A stretch of 64,000 nt of DNA from Bacteroidota bacterium (GTDB lineage Bacteria; Bacteroidota; Bacteroidia; B-17B0; Aurantibacillaceae), in contig JADBXZ010000014.1 in assembly GCA_020403265.1 (NCBI GenBank), positions 186,001-250,000 on the forward strand, read 5' to 3'. Below, piece after piece: positions 19,731 to 28,565 of this stretch (positions are counted from its first letter, which is position 1; each line of letters begins with the position of its first letter). Under the pieces are notes generated by a model. It searched no databases. It was given only the letters and a program-made list of their open reading frames with translations, and had not been told where the DNA came from. The position numbers were made by a program, and so were the translations under genes.

Positions 19731-19760
19731 AAAAACCCCAACTAAAAAGCCGGGGTTTTT
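19731..19760 (-). terminator. Terminator downstream of the 19783-22179 cargo gene
   Basis: AAAAACCCC (19731-19739) pairs with GGGGTTTTT (19752-19760) around a 12-base loop. It begins 22 bases past the stop codon. Closely similar copies lie at 22294-22322 (decayed) and 26730-26757, so it is a repeated terminator cassette. Confidence 0.85.
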
Positions 19761-19782
19761 ATTTTAAAACTAATTGAATAAA

Positions 19783-22179
19783 TTATTCTTTTACAATTTT
19801 TACAGTTTTAGTTTTACCATCAACTATTGCTTTTATAAAATAAATCCCATTAACATTACTGCCTAAGTTTAATTCATAGTTACCGGCATTAATTTTATCA
19901 GTTAAAATAACACGTCCTAAAACATCCGTTACCTCAATTATTGTCAGACTGAGCGGAGTCGAAGTCTCTAACTGTAAGTTAAAGATACCGTTACTTGGGT
20001 TAGGATAAACAATAAAGTTAGAAGTTAGATTTGAGAAGTTAGAATTGATATCCGTACAAGTAGAAACAGATTGAGAAATAACAGCGTTAGCAGAGCATCC
20101 GGCAGCATTTGTACCAGTTACAGTGTAGCTTGTAGTTGTAGTTGGACTAATTGCAATAACAGCTGTTGTGGCGGTTGTATTCCAAACATAAGTGTTAGCG
20201 CCTGCGGCAGTTAAAGTTGCTGTACTTCCAACACAAATAAAACTAGTATTACTACTAACCGCATTTACTGAAGGAAGCGCATTAACAGTTACACTAGTCA
20301 TTGCCATACCTGTACATCCGTTTGTACCAGTAGAACTTGCAGTATAAGTTGTATTTGCAGTTGGGGTAACTACTATTGAAGAAGTTGTAGCACCTGTGTT
20401 CCAGGTATAAGTTGAAGAACCAGATGCTGTTAAGCTTGTAGAATTACCTGCACAAATAGAGTTATTACCTGAGATTGAAACACTTGGTGAGGCATTAACT
20501 GTAATGGTTGCAACCGCTGTGTTTGAACAACTAAGTGCATTTGTACCAGTAACAGTATAACTTGTTGTAACACTTGGCGTAACAGCTATAGTTGAGGTAG
20601 ATTGTCCGCTGCTCCAAGAATATGAAGTGGCACCAGAAGCTGTTAAGTTTGCTGTATTACCTTGACAAATAGCAGTTGATGTAGAAGCAGTAACTGATGG
20701 AGCATTTAATGAACATGGAGCGGTAACACTAATGTTGTCTATAGATAAGTACCATGGCGTGCTATTTGCAACAACCCTATAACTTAAATAATAAATACCT
20801 GTTGATGGCACCGTAAACGTACTAGAAAGTGCAGCATATGCTGTGTTGATAGGTCCAGCAATTGTTGCCAATGTATTTGTAATCGCACTTGTGTTTTGCG
20901 CAGTAGATAATAACATAGAAAACTCAGTCCATCCAGTTAATCCATCAGTAACATAACCTGTAGAAGCAGAATAAGTAGTACCAGTATTTAATAAAACACC
21001 GTTCGTATATAACATATCCCCACCAACAATGGTAGACCAAGCTGTATAAGCATAACCAACTCCTGACTGAGGTATACGGTTATTAGAGAGGGTTGTAGTA
21101 GCTGTTGCCCAATCACCAGTTTTAAGCCATGAACAATTTGGAAAATTAATTGCTGTAGAACCTGCGGTAACACCTTCAAATCCTTCGAAATAAGGTACAG
21201 TATTAGTTGTAGTTACTGCTGGTGAAATATTTAAGGTATTACTCACGCTACTAAATAAGGTATTGGTTAAACATGTTAATACAATATTGTAGAATGTAGA
21301 AGTTGTAATACCAGTGGCCGTGATAGCAGCAGTTGTTCCACTTGGAATTGAACTATAAGGACCTGATAAAGCACTTGCAGATTGCCATTGGAATGAAACT
21401 CCTGAAGCTGACGGCGTAAAACTTAATGGTGCCGTGCTACCGCAAATTAATGTTTGTGGAGTTGTTGCAGTTACGTTTGGTGCACCAACATTAATTTGCA
21501 CAGCTGTTGCAGTTGCAGAAACCGGACCGTTAGTACATGTCACTACAACTCTGTACCATGTTGTTAATGTGGCTGCTGTTGTTGCAAAAGTAACATTAGT
21601 AGCAGTTGGAATAGCGTTAAAGCCTGCAACAGCACTAACAGTAGATGACTGCCAGGCATAAGTTAAACCTGTTCCCGTGTATGTGACATTGGTACTTAAT
21701 GTTAAAGCAGCGCCAGGACACAATAAAGTTGAACTCGCTATAGCAGTTGATGGTGGAGTAGCAGAACAAGGCACTGGAGGAGTCCACACAACTAAAGCAT
21801 GACAAGCTGCATCAGTAGCACATGTTGGCGGACCATTAACTGATACATGAAAACGATACACACCAGTTGCCGGAATAGTAACAACAATTGGCGAATTCCC
21901 GAAAGCTCCTGGAATCAACACATTCGAAGCATTAGTAATTGTTATATAATTACCTATTCCTCCGGTTGAAACGAAGCTATATGTTCCTGCTGCGGTAAAT
22001 GTAAAACTTGCATATTCTCCTCCAAATGCACAACCTGGCGAAGACTGGACTGAACTACCAGGCACTGAGCTAACATTTCCTGTTCCATAGGCGGAAGTGG
22101 AAATACATTGCGCATTAATTTGCGTCTGACTAAATGCCAGAATGGCGATAGCCGAAAATAATTTGTAAATTTTCTTCAT
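19783..22179 (-). CDS. T9SS type A cargo protein with Ig-like repeats (798 aa)
   Basis: The frame is open up to 22290, but the first 37 residues of that reading look nothing like a signal peptide; the ATG at 22179 gives MKKIYKLFSAIAILAFSQTQ and a signal cleavage near INAQC, and the -7 element TAACTTTG (22208-22201) lies just before it, so I start there. Domains: an N-terminal beta domain (TAAGTYSFVSTGG), Ig-like repeats, a jelly-roll-like domain (VPYFEGFEGVTAG to WYLSIDNISV), three more Ig-like repeats, then a type A sorting domain (FIVYPNPSNGIFNLQL to KTVKIVKE). The last 165 residues nearly match the neighbouring 22345-24783 protein. A surface adhesin role is inferred. Confidence 0.85.
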   Translation of the reverse strand: MKKIYKLFSAIAILAFSQTQINAQCISTSAYGTGNVSSVPGSSVQSSPGCAFGGEYASFTFTAAGTYSFVSTGGIGNYITITNASNVLIPGAFGNSPIVVTIPATGVYRFHVSVNGPPTCATDAACHALVVWTPPVPCSATPPSTAIASSTLLCPGAALTLSTNVTYTGTGLTYAWQSSTVSAVAGFNAIPTATNVTFATTAATLTTWYRVVVTCTNGPVSATATAVQINVGAPNVTATTPQTLICGSTAPLSFTPSASGVSFQWQSASALSGPYSSIPSGTTAAITATGITTSTFYNIVLTCLTNTLFSSVSNTLNISPAVTTTNTVPYFEGFEGVTAGSTAINFPNCSWLKTGDWATATTTLSNNRIPQSGVGYAYTAWSTIVGGDMLYTNGVLLNTGTTYSASTGYVTDGLTGWTEFSMLLSTAQNTSAITNTLATIAGPINTAYAALSSTFTVPSTGIYYLSYRVVANSTPWYLSIDNISVTAPCSLNAPSVTASTSTAICQGNTANLTASGATSYSWSSGQSTSTIAVTPSVTTSYTVTGTNALSCSNTAVATITVNASPSVSISGNNSICAGNSTSLTASGSSTYTWNTGATTSSIVVTPTANTTYTASSTGTNGCTGMAMTSVTVNALPSVNAVSSNTSFICVGSTATLTAAGANTYVWNTTATTAVIAISPTTTTSYTVTGTNAAGCSANAVISQSVSTCTDINSNFSNLTSNFIVYPNPSNGIFNLQLETSTPLSLTIIEVTDVLGRVILTDKINAGNYELNLGSNVNGIYFIKAIVDGKTKTVKIVKE
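19949..19970. repeat. 22-bp dispersed-repeat-like sequence inside a sorting domain, copy 1
   Basis: CTGAGCGGAGTCGAAGTCTC plus TA is identical to 22511-22532. On the coding (minus) strand it encodes ETSTPLS within the sorting domain. From general knowledge, GACTTCGACTCCGCTCAG-like sequences are common intergenic repeats in Bacteroidota genomes; seeing it within coding sequence is unusual. Confidence 0.6.
20153..20263. repeat. 111-bp exact repeat, copy 1
   Basis: This stretch is identical base for base to 22715-22825. It encodes the last Ig-like repeat before the sorting domain of the cargo protein. Third-codon positions are also identical, which points to recent duplication or gene conversion rather than selection on the protein alone. 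Confidence 0.95.
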
Positions 22180-22293
22180 TTTTTTAATTTTAAGTTTACA
22201 CAAAGTTAAGTCATTTTTACTGAACGGTAAAAAATCTTTGTTAAATGTTAATAAAATAGGATGAAAGGCAAAGATTTTTAGTTTATTCACAAA

Positions 22294-22322
22294 AAAAACC
22301 CGACTAAAAAGCCAAGGTTTTT
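22294..22322 (-). terminator. Decayed terminator cassette after the 22345-24783 gene
   Basis: AAAAACC (22294-22300) can pair with GGTTTTT (22316-22322). The flanking sequence matches the terminator at 19731-19760 almost throughout, but GGGG has become AAGG-like, leaving a weak 7-bp stem. It lies 22 bases past the stop, the same spacing as in the neighbouring gene. Confidence 0.5.
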
Positions 22323-22344
22323 ATTTTATAACTAATTGAATAAA

Positions 22345-24783
22345 TTATTCTTTTACAATTTTAACGGTTTTGGTTTTGCCATCAACTTTAGCTTTAACAA
22401 AATAAACACCGTTTACGTTGTTACCTAAGTTCAATTGATAGTTACCAGTCTTAACATTATCAGTTAAAATAACACGACCTAAAACATCAGTAACTTCAAC
22501 GGTTGCCAGGCTGAGCGGAGTCGAAGTCTCTAATTGTACATTAAAGATACCATTACTTGGATTTGGATAAACCATAAAGTTAGAAGTTAGATTTGATAAG
22601 TTAGAATTGATTCCAGTACAAGTAGAAACAGATTGTGAAATTACTGCATTAGCTGAACAACCGTTAGCTCCTGTACCTGTTACCGTATAACTTGTAGTTG
22701 TGGTTGGGCTAACCGCAATAACAGCTGTTGTGGCGGTTGTATTCCAAACATAAGTGTTAGCGCCTGCGGCAGTTAAAGTTGCTGTACTTCCAACACAAAT
22801 AAAACTAGTATTACTACTAACCGCACTTACTGTTGGGCTAGCAGTTACTGATACACTGCTTGTGGCTGTGCTCACGGCAACGCAACCCGGATTGGAACCT
22901 GTAACAGTGTAGCTTGTGTTAGCTGTTGGAGAAACAACCGCAGAACCGCTTGAGTAAGTATAACTTGCAGCACCTGTAGGATTCATTGTAAATGAACTAC
23001 CAGAGCAAACGCTACCACTGTTTACAGCAACAGTTGGTGCAGAACTTACATTTATAATAGCAGGAACTCTTGCACTAATTTGACAAACAGATAAATAATT
23101 TAACCTTACATAACCGTGTCCGCTATTTCCGGTAATAGACCCCGTACCAATGGGATTTGGCATAGAAGCATTACCTGCAATTAATACAGTTGAACCAGTT
23201 ACACCTCCCACGTAACCAGAACCACCGCCACCGCCTTGTGTATCAGTACCAATTGTAGAAGATGAAAACGTTCCGCCACCATATAGGCCGCCGCCGCCAC
23301 CACCACCATCACCATTTCCTGTGCCGCCACCAAATCCTAAACCTCCACCAGTACCGGCAGCAGTTTGTGAAGCATCAAAGGTAGTATTATACCCGACGCC
23401 TGTTAATCCACCTCCATGCCCATATGGGTCAGCACCGTCTTCGCCGCCGCCGCCGCCGCCGCCAGCTACAATAACTCTGTTTGCTAATCCATTACCTAGA
23501 TAACGTACATCAGAAGCTCCACCGCCTCCATTACCAGGTTCGCCAGCACCTGATGCGTAACCTTGTCCTCCACCGTTAAATCCACCTAAAGCTATTCCTG
23601 TGGTGCTTGATAAGCCATATCCACCAACATAAACATTTAATGTACTGCCAGGTGTAACGTTTAAAAAACCACTAGCATAACCGCCTTTGCCACCAACACC
23701 GCTACTTGTGTTGCCACTTAAAACAACACCTCCACCCTCAGCACCCCACACTTCTATTTGTACACTTGTAATTCCTGATGGAACGATAAAAGCTTGAGGA
23801 GCACCCGTATGGGTGAATGTTTGAGAAGTAGCAGCAGGACCGCCGCCATAAGTAAGAGCATCTGCATAATACGTAGTTGTTGATGCAGCTAAAGCTGTAA
23901 ATGTATTGCCGCTTCCTAATACGGCAGTTGATGTTGGTGTAGCATACCAATTGACATTGGCGTTTGAAGTAGCAGTTAGAGTGCCCGTACCTGAACCACA
24001 AATTGAACTATTGTTAACACTAAGTGTTGGTGTAGTTGTAACAGTTAAACCTTGAACCGCAGTACTTGTTGCACTTGGACATCCTGCTATTGTGCCAACA
24101 ACTGTATAACTAGAAGTAACCGTTGGAGTAAACGCAACCCCATTAGAAATACCCCCACTCCAAGTGTAAGTGGATAAACCTGACGCAGTTAATGTTGCCT
24201 GGTTACCGGAACAAATCGGATTATTTGGAAGCATTGATATAACAGGGACAGGAACGTTAGTTAAGGAAGGACAAGTTAATAAAATGCGGTAGTCTTCTGT
24301 CTCTCCTAAACCACCCCCTAGGTTATTGGTACATGCCTGACCGCTTGTAATTGCTGAATTTTGAGCAGAACGAATTCGCATACGCAGGTTCGAACCTATA
24401 GTACCAAGTGGCATAGTAAAAGTGCCACTATGTGTTGCAGCAGGACTTGAAGAAATAATTTGTTCAGAAGCTTCGTAAGTACTGTTATTGTTTAGGTCTA
24501 TCCACAATGCAAAACCTTGCGAGTAACCATAGTAACCATTCGTGGTTGATGACCAACTGATTGTTGCTCCAATTTGCGCGGAAAATGTAGTTAAAGTGTA
24601 ATTGCCAAAACCAGCCGGACTGCAACCCGGGCTATTAGTTGAACTTAGGCCAGCAAACATAAACGCCTGAATTTGATCACCATAAGAACAATCTTGAGTT
24701 GGCGCAAACGTAACAGAACATTGCGATTTAAGCGAATTAATTGACAAAAAAGCAACTAAAGTTATTGTAAAAAGTCTTTTCAT
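22345..24783 (-). CDS. T9SS type A cargo protein with GEVED and glycine-rich domains (812 aa)
   Basis: Signal peptide 1-21 (FLSINSLKSQ); GEVED domain to about 170 (GFALWIDLNNNSTYEASEQI, then GLGETEDYRILL); Ig-like repeats; a glycine-rich domain at about 325-565 opening with QAFIVPSGITSVQIEVWGAE and running through long Gly stretches (VIVAGGGGGGGEDG, DGGGGGGGLYGGG); two further Ig-like repeats; and a type A sorting domain (FMVYPNPSNGIFNVQL to KTVKIVKE). The glycine-rich fold is known from secreted adhesin-like proteins; no enzyme is seen. It has its own promoter at 24799-24829. The last 165 residues and the DNA beneath them closely match the 19783-22179 gene. Confidence 0.87.
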   Translation of the reverse strand: MKRLFTITLVAFLSINSLKSQCSVTFAPTQDCSYGDQIQAFMFAGLSSTNSPGCSPAGFGNYTLTTFSAQIGATISWSSTTNGYYGYSQGFALWIDLNNNSTYEASEQIISSSPAATHSGTFTMPLGTIGSNLRMRIRSAQNSAITSGQACTNNLGGGLGETEDYRILLTCPSLTNVPVPVISMLPNNPICSGNQATLTASGLSTYTWSGGISNGVAFTPTVTSSYTVVGTIAGCPSATSTAVQGLTVTTTPTLSVNNSSICGSGTGTLTATSNANVNWYATPTSTAVLGSGNTFTALAASTTTYYADALTYGGGPAATSQTFTHTGAPQAFIVPSGITSVQIEVWGAEGGGVVLSGNTSSGVGGKGGYASGFLNVTPGSTLNVYVGGYGLSSTTGIALGGFNGGGQGYASGAGEPGNGGGGASDVRYLGNGLANRVIVAGGGGGGGEDGADPYGHGGGLTGVGYNTTFDASQTAAGTGGGLGFGGGTGNGDGGGGGGGLYGGGTFSSSTIGTDTQGGGGGSGYVGGVTGSTVLIAGNASMPNPIGTGSITGNSGHGYVRLNYLSVCQISARVPAIINVSSAPTVAVNSGSVCSGSSFTMNPTGAASYTYSSGSAVVSPTANTSYTVTGSNPGCVAVSTATSSVSVTASPTVSAVSSNTSFICVGSTATLTAAGANTYVWNTTATTAVIAVSPTTTTSYTVTGTGANGCSANAVISQSVSTCTGINSNLSNLTSNFMVYPNPSNGIFNVQLETSTPLSLATVEVTDVLGRVILTDNVKTGNYQLNLGNNVNGVYFVKAKVDGKTKTVKIVKE
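22511..22532. repeat. 22-bp dispersed-repeat-like sequence inside a sorting domain, copy 2
   Basis: Identical to 19949-19970 and in the same reading frame and position, encoding ETSTPLS. The flanks differ slightly (CTGAG is preceded by AGG here and by AGA there). Confidence 0.6.
22715..22825. repeat. 111-bp exact repeat, copy 2
   Basis: Identical to 20153-20263. The similarity continues less perfectly towards the 3' end of both genes and through the terminator region, and stops abruptly upstream of this block. Confidence 0.95.
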
Positions 24784-24798
24784 TTTTTTAATTTAACG

Positions 24799-24829
24799 TA
24801 AATATACATGTTAATTTAAATATATTCAA
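24799..24829 (-). promoter_or_regulatory. Promoter of the 22345-24783 cargo gene
   Basis: On the minus strand TTG (24829-24827), a 20-base spacer and TATATTTA (24806-24799) match the Bacteroidota consensus with one mismatch. The leader to the ATG at 24783 would be roughly 10-15 bases. Confidence 0.55.
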
Positions 24830-24876
24830 TGAAATTATTAAAATGTTATTAAATAATACCAAAATTATTTATCAGA

Positions 24877-26625
24877 TCAATTAGATGTCAAAAATTTAAC
24901 TCTGTTTGGCAGAGAATTAGAAGTAATTGAAATTGTAAATGCGCTTTTATCTTTTAATTGTATTGGAACATCTATTATTGTTGTACAGTTGTTATTTACA
25001 ATTACCTGCTTAGTTAGTTTTTGAATCATTACCTTTTGATTTTTATCAAACACTTTTAGAATATAACTGTCAGTAGAATTTCCAGTATTGTTTATCACAA
25101 CCTTAATTTTCTTCACTTTATTATTTTTTGTTTCAGTTTTTTCCACAACTGGAATGAACTGATAGATGGGAATTTTAGGGATAAATGAACTTCTATATTG
25201 CTTTAAAGCGGTCCAATTAGTGTCTCCATTTACTTTACATTGTATAAATGCGTCCCATACAATCTCATGTTTTCTCGTAATTTCAAACGTTCTGTTTAAT
25301 GTTCCTGCGCAAACAAGCAAATTATCATTTTTTAAATCGGTCACATTTCCACATCTTTCACTTCTGCCATCTGTCAAAGAGTCAAAATTTAGGTTAAATT
25401 GCCATAACACAGGATTATTATTTAAATTATTACCATCAAGTTCAATAACACTTGATGGTTCTTTTTTTAATGTATTATTGCTAAAAATTAAAATAGAATT
25501 CGCTTTTGTTAATGAACAATCATGTTGAGAAAAAAAGGTATTATCCGCATATTTAGCGTCGCCTGATGGATACTTTTCGCCATAACTTGAAATAACCTTT
25601 CCGGTTTTCACATTTACCTTAACTATTCTACTTAAATCTCTAAATCCAATGCAAACTTCATCCATCTTTTCATTAAAAGAAAACGCATTCATATGTGAGC
25701 TAAAGGAAGGAAATCCATTACCAGATAATTTATAATTTAAATCTACATCTTTTAAATAATTGTTTGCATCCCACATCCAAAGCAATTGGTTATCTTTATT
25801 AAATTTCATTAACAACCCCATTTCACAGCCTCTAAAAATACCAGAATCTGTAATTAAAACTTTATCTTCATTTCTAACTATATTATCTTCTAGTTTCTTT
25901 AATAATTTTCTGTAAACTATTCTATTTCCTAAAACCCAATAATTTCCTTCATTATCTTTTTTAAAATCATGATGATACTTAATTGTATCTTTTCCGATCA
26001 CAAGAGGTTTTATTCCTTTCCACAATACACCACCTTCAAAGTCTATTTCAATTGGTGTTTTAAGAGTTAAAAAGGTTAATGTATTATCTTTTGTAATTTT
26101 CAAATCTCTAATAACAGTATTAAAATCAATAATATCTTTTGTTAATGGTAATGTCCAAACAGGGTTTCCCTCTCTGTCAAAAATAGTCCTGCAATTATCA
26201 AAAACAATGAATCCACCATTGTTCTTATTTTTTATATTTTTTATGACTTTTAATCTTACAGTATCCATGTAAGAAGCTTTTATGGTCATTATACTAAACT
26301 TATGAATTTCGCCTTGTTTTGCAATTTTACCATCTTTATATGCATCTACTCTCCAATAATAAGTTGTGGCCCAATTTAATTTATAGACATGAAAAGCAGG
26401 TAGTTTTTTGTAAATAGTATCTATTAACAAAATAGGCTTTTTGAAAAGTGAATCTAAACCCAGAAATAATTTATATGTATTTCCGGAATTTACAAGACTA
26501 TCTTCAAAATATACAGAAGTATAATGCAATACACTATTATTTTTTGGTATTTGAGCAAAGATTGAATTAAATACGTTTAGTACTATAAATATAATATGCA
26601 GTAGATTTCTGATTTTTTTATTCAT
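24877..26625 (-). CDS. Arylsulfotransferase (ASST)-like periplasmic protein
   Basis: The 582-residue product has a signal peptide (1-25, ending IFAQ), a fibronectin III-like domain (about 30-112, WATTYYWRVDAYKDGK), a beta-propeller like that of bacterial aryl-sulfate sulfotransferases (about 120-480), and a C-terminal Ig-like domain. H219 (YHHDF), H311 (SHMNAF), R329 (GFRD) and H368 (SQHDC) line up in order with H252, H356, R374 and H436 of E. coli AssT as I recall them; the H311-R329 spacing of 18 is the same, and H436 is the residue that carries the sulfate. Such enzymes move sulfate between phenols, but this branch of Bacteroidota proteins is uncharacterised. There is no T9SS sorting domain, so it is probably periplasmic. 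It stands alone. Confidence 0.7.
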   Translation of the reverse strand: MNKKIRNLLHIIFIVLNVFNSIFAQIPKNNSVLHYTSVYFEDSLVNSGNTYKLFLGLDSLFKKPILLIDTIYKKLPAFHVYKLNWATTYYWRVDAYKDGKIAKQGEIHKFSIMTIKASYMDTVRLKVIKNIKNKNNGGFIVFDNCRTIFDREGNPVWTLPLTKDIIDFNTVIRDLKITKDNTLTFLTLKTPIEIDFEGGVLWKGIKPLVIGKDTIKYHHDFKKDNEGNYWVLGNRIVYRKLLKKLEDNIVRNEDKVLITDSGIFRGCEMGLLMKFNKDNQLLWMWDANNYLKDVDLNYKLSGNGFPSFSSHMNAFSFNEKMDEVCIGFRDLSRIVKVNVKTGKVISSYGEKYPSGDAKYADNTFFSQHDCSLTKANSILIFSNNTLKKEPSSVIELDGNNLNNNPVLWQFNLNFDSLTDGRSERCGNVTDLKNDNLLVCAGTLNRTFEITRKHEIVWDAFIQCKVNGDTNWTALKQYRSSFIPKIPIYQFIPVVEKTETKNNKVKKIKVVINNTGNSTDSYILKVFDKNQKVMIQKLTKQVIVNNNCTTIIDVPIQLKDKSAFTISITSNSLPNRVKFLTSN

Positions 26626-26729
26626 TTATTTTCGAAGCAAACTTAATAAAATATACAGTACAATTCAGATATAATTTAACTTAACTTTCATGAATTGAAG
26701 TGAATTACCCGCTTCGTAGTGGTTATAAA

Positions 26730-26757
26730 AAAACCCCGACTAAAAAGCCGGGGTTTT
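26730..26757. terminator. Orphan copy of the cargo-gene terminator
   Basis: AAAACCCCG (26730-26738) pairs with CGGGGTTTT (26749-26757). Stem and loop match the terminator at 19731-19760, and the similarity continues for about 10 bases on the right before breaking off. No cargo gene sits beside it now; it could act as a second terminator for the ribosomal operon. Confidence 0.75.
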
Positions 26758-26926
26758 AATTTTAAAACCTATTCGCAAAAGTAATTTTATTCTCATAAGT
26801 GTTTTTTTCTAGTAAAGGATAACATTAATATTCTCATTTTTTATGTATTGAAACTATTATAAGTTAGAATAGGCATAAATACCAAAAAAATTACAACAAC
26901 TAATTTTCAATTTTACAAGTATAACA

Positions 26927-26956
26927 AAAAACCCCAACATCGCTGTTGGGGTTTTT
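26927..26956 (-). terminator. Terminator of the ribosomal/rpoA operon
   Basis: A 13-bp perfect stem (AAAAACCCCAACA with TGTTGGGGTTTTT) closed by a 4-base loop TCGC lies 22 bases past the rplQ stop. On the minus strand the stem ends in a T run. It marks the end of the long ribosomal supercluster. Confidence 0.92.
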
Positions 26957-26978
26957 AATTCTATAATTAAAGAATGAA

Positions 26979-27461
26979 TTATTCTTCTGTTTTAGCTTCT
27001 GCGCTGTTATCGCCTTTGGCTGTTGCTTTTTTAGCACCACGGCTACGACGGGTTGTTTTAGCTTTTTCAGCAGCTCCTGTTGATTTAGAATTGCTGTAAA
27101 TTTCATTAAAATCTACTAACTCAATCATGGCCATTTCAGCAGCATCACCTAAACGATTACCAGTCTTGATGATACGCGTGTAGCCACCTTTTCTATCAGC
27201 AACTTTTACTGCTACGTTTTTAAATAGCTCCGTAACAGCTTCTTTGCTTCTCAAATCAGCAAATACCACACGGCGGCTATGCGTCGTATCATCTTTACTT
27301 TTAGTGATGATTGGCTCAATATACGTACGCAAAGCTTTAGCTTTAGCTAAGGTTGTAAAAATACGTTTATTTGTAATTAAGGCAATTGCCATATTGCTCA
27401 TCAATGCGTGACGGTGAGCTGTCTTTCTGCCTAGGTTATTTAATTTATCTCCGTGTCTCAT
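26979..27461 (-). CDS. rplQ: 50S ribosomal protein L17
   Basis: bL17 binds 23S rRNA near the peptide exit tunnel. The N-terminal 115 residues are typical ([20 protein letters not shown], then [25 protein letters not shown]). A charged tail follows (about 120-160, [17 protein letters not shown]), which makes the 160-residue protein longer than the E. coli form; such tails are common in Bacteroidota. It is the last gene of the operon, directly after rpoA and before a strong terminator. Confidence 0.98.
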   Translation of the reverse strand: MRHGDKLNNLGRKTAHRHALMSNMAIALITNKRIFTTLAKAKALRTYIEPIITKSKDDTTHSRRVVFADLRSKEAVTELFKNVAVKVADRKGGYTRIIKTGNRLGDAAEMAMIELVDFNEIYSNSKSTGAAEKAKTTRRSRGAKKATAKGDNSAEAKTEE

Positions 27462-27535
27462 TTTAATTTTTGATTTAAGATTTAAGATTTAAGAAGTTTG
27501 TAAACTCTAACTTCTCAATTCTACAATCTAATTTA

Positions 27536-28528
27536 TTAATCTTTATCTAACTTGTATTTTGCAATGTTCATTCCAAACTGAAGTCCTTTTGTAATTACCA
27601 AGTCTTCTAATTCAGTTAATGATTTTTTACCAAAGTTGCGGAATTTTAAAAGGTCGTTTTTATTGAAAGAAACCAATTCTCCTAATGTTTCAACATCTGC
27701 TGCTTTTAGGCAATTTAAAGCGCGAACTGATAAATCCATGTCAACTAACTTAGTTTTTAGTAATTGACGCATGTGCAAGCTTGATTCGTCGAATTCTTCT
27801 TCATTGCGTTTTTCTTCAGTTTCCAAAGTAATTTTCTCATCAGAGAATAACATAAAATGGAAAATTAAGATTTTTGCAGCTTCTTTTAAGGCATCTTTCG
27901 GATGCACTGAACCATCTGTTACGATGTCTAAAATTAAACGCTCGTAATCGGTTTTTTGCTCAACACGGTAGTTTTCAATTGTATATTTTACATTTTTAAT
28001 TGGTGTATAAATACTATCAATTGCAATGGTACCATGTGGTGCACTATTTGTTTTGTTTTCTTCTGCAGGCACATATCCACGTCCGCGTTCAATGGTAAAT
28101 TCCATTTTTAAACGTACGCTAGAATCGCTATTAAAAATAACTAAATCCGGATTTAATACTTGAAAACCATTTACATATTTACCAATATCACCGGCAGTAA
28201 ATTTATCTTGTCCGGCAAAATGAACAGTTACTTTTTCGTTATCACTGTTATCCAATTGTTTCTTAAAACGAACTTGTTTTAAGTTTAAGATGATTTCTGT
28301 TACATCTTCAACCACACCTTTAATGGTTGAAAATTCGTGATCAACACCTTCAATTTTAACGCTAGTAATGGCATAACCCTCTAAAGACGATAATAAAATA
28401 CGACGTAACGAGTTACCAATTGTAATACCGAAACCAGGCTCAAGCGGTCTGAATTCAAACTGCCCTTCTCTTTCGGTAGAGTTAATCATAATAACCTTAT
28501 CTGGTTTTACGAAATTTAAAATTGCCAT
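27536..28528 (-). CDS. rpoA: RNA polymerase alpha subunit
   Basis: The alpha subunit dimer is the assembly platform of RNA polymerase and its C-terminal domain contacts upstream DNA and activators. The 330 residues comprise the N-terminal domain (about 1-235, with [22 protein letters not shown]), a short acidic linker rich in E and R, and the C-terminal domain (about 255-325, [20 protein letters not shown] then [14 protein letters not shown]). It lies between rpsD and rplQ, the usual alpha-operon order. Confidence 0.99.
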   Translation of the reverse strand: MAILNFVKPDKVIMINSTEREGQFEFRPLEPGFGITIGNSLRRILLSSLEGYAITSVKIEGVDHEFSTIKGVVEDVTEIILNLKQVRFKKQLDNSDNEKVTVHFAGQDKFTAGDIGKYVNGFQVLNPDLVIFNSDSSVRLKMEFTIERGRGYVPAEENKTNSAPHGTIAIDSIYTPIKNVKYTIENYRVEQKTDYERLILDIVTDGSVHPKDALKEAAKILIFHFMLFSDEKITLETEEKRNEEEFDESSLHMRQLLKTKLVDMDLSVRALNCLKAADVETLGELVSFNKNDLLKFRNFGKKSLTELEDLVITKGLQFGMNIAKYKLDKD

Positions 28529-28565
28529 ATATTAAGCTATATTATATTTATTAATTAATTAATTA

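Larger units (their letters stand above)
26626..26978. other. Intergenic region with tandem terminators, no gene seen
   Basis: This 353-base stretch is the largest gene-free gap in the window. It holds the rplQ terminator (26927-26956), an orphan copy of the cargo-gene terminator cassette (26730-26757), and the upstream region of the ASST-like gene, with a -7-like TAAGTTTG near 26649-26642 on the minus strand. I see no tRNA, open frame of note or other structure. Confidence 0.7.

Noticed and set aside
22180-22290. N-terminal extension of the 19783 cargo gene up to 22290
   Set aside because: The 37 added residues are not a signal peptide and would place the promoter and -7 box inside the gene; the ATG at 22179 gives a proper signal peptide.
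15291-24783. CRISPR-like or satellite-like repetition
   Set aside because: The repeated pattern comes from tandem Ig-like protein repeats of 75-90 residues in cargo genes. There are no short identical direct repeats with unique spacers.
27465-27500. Short tandem GATTTAA-like repeat between rpoA and rplQ
   Set aside because: Three short AT-rich units in a small operon gap are expected by chance in such a genome and show no further structure.
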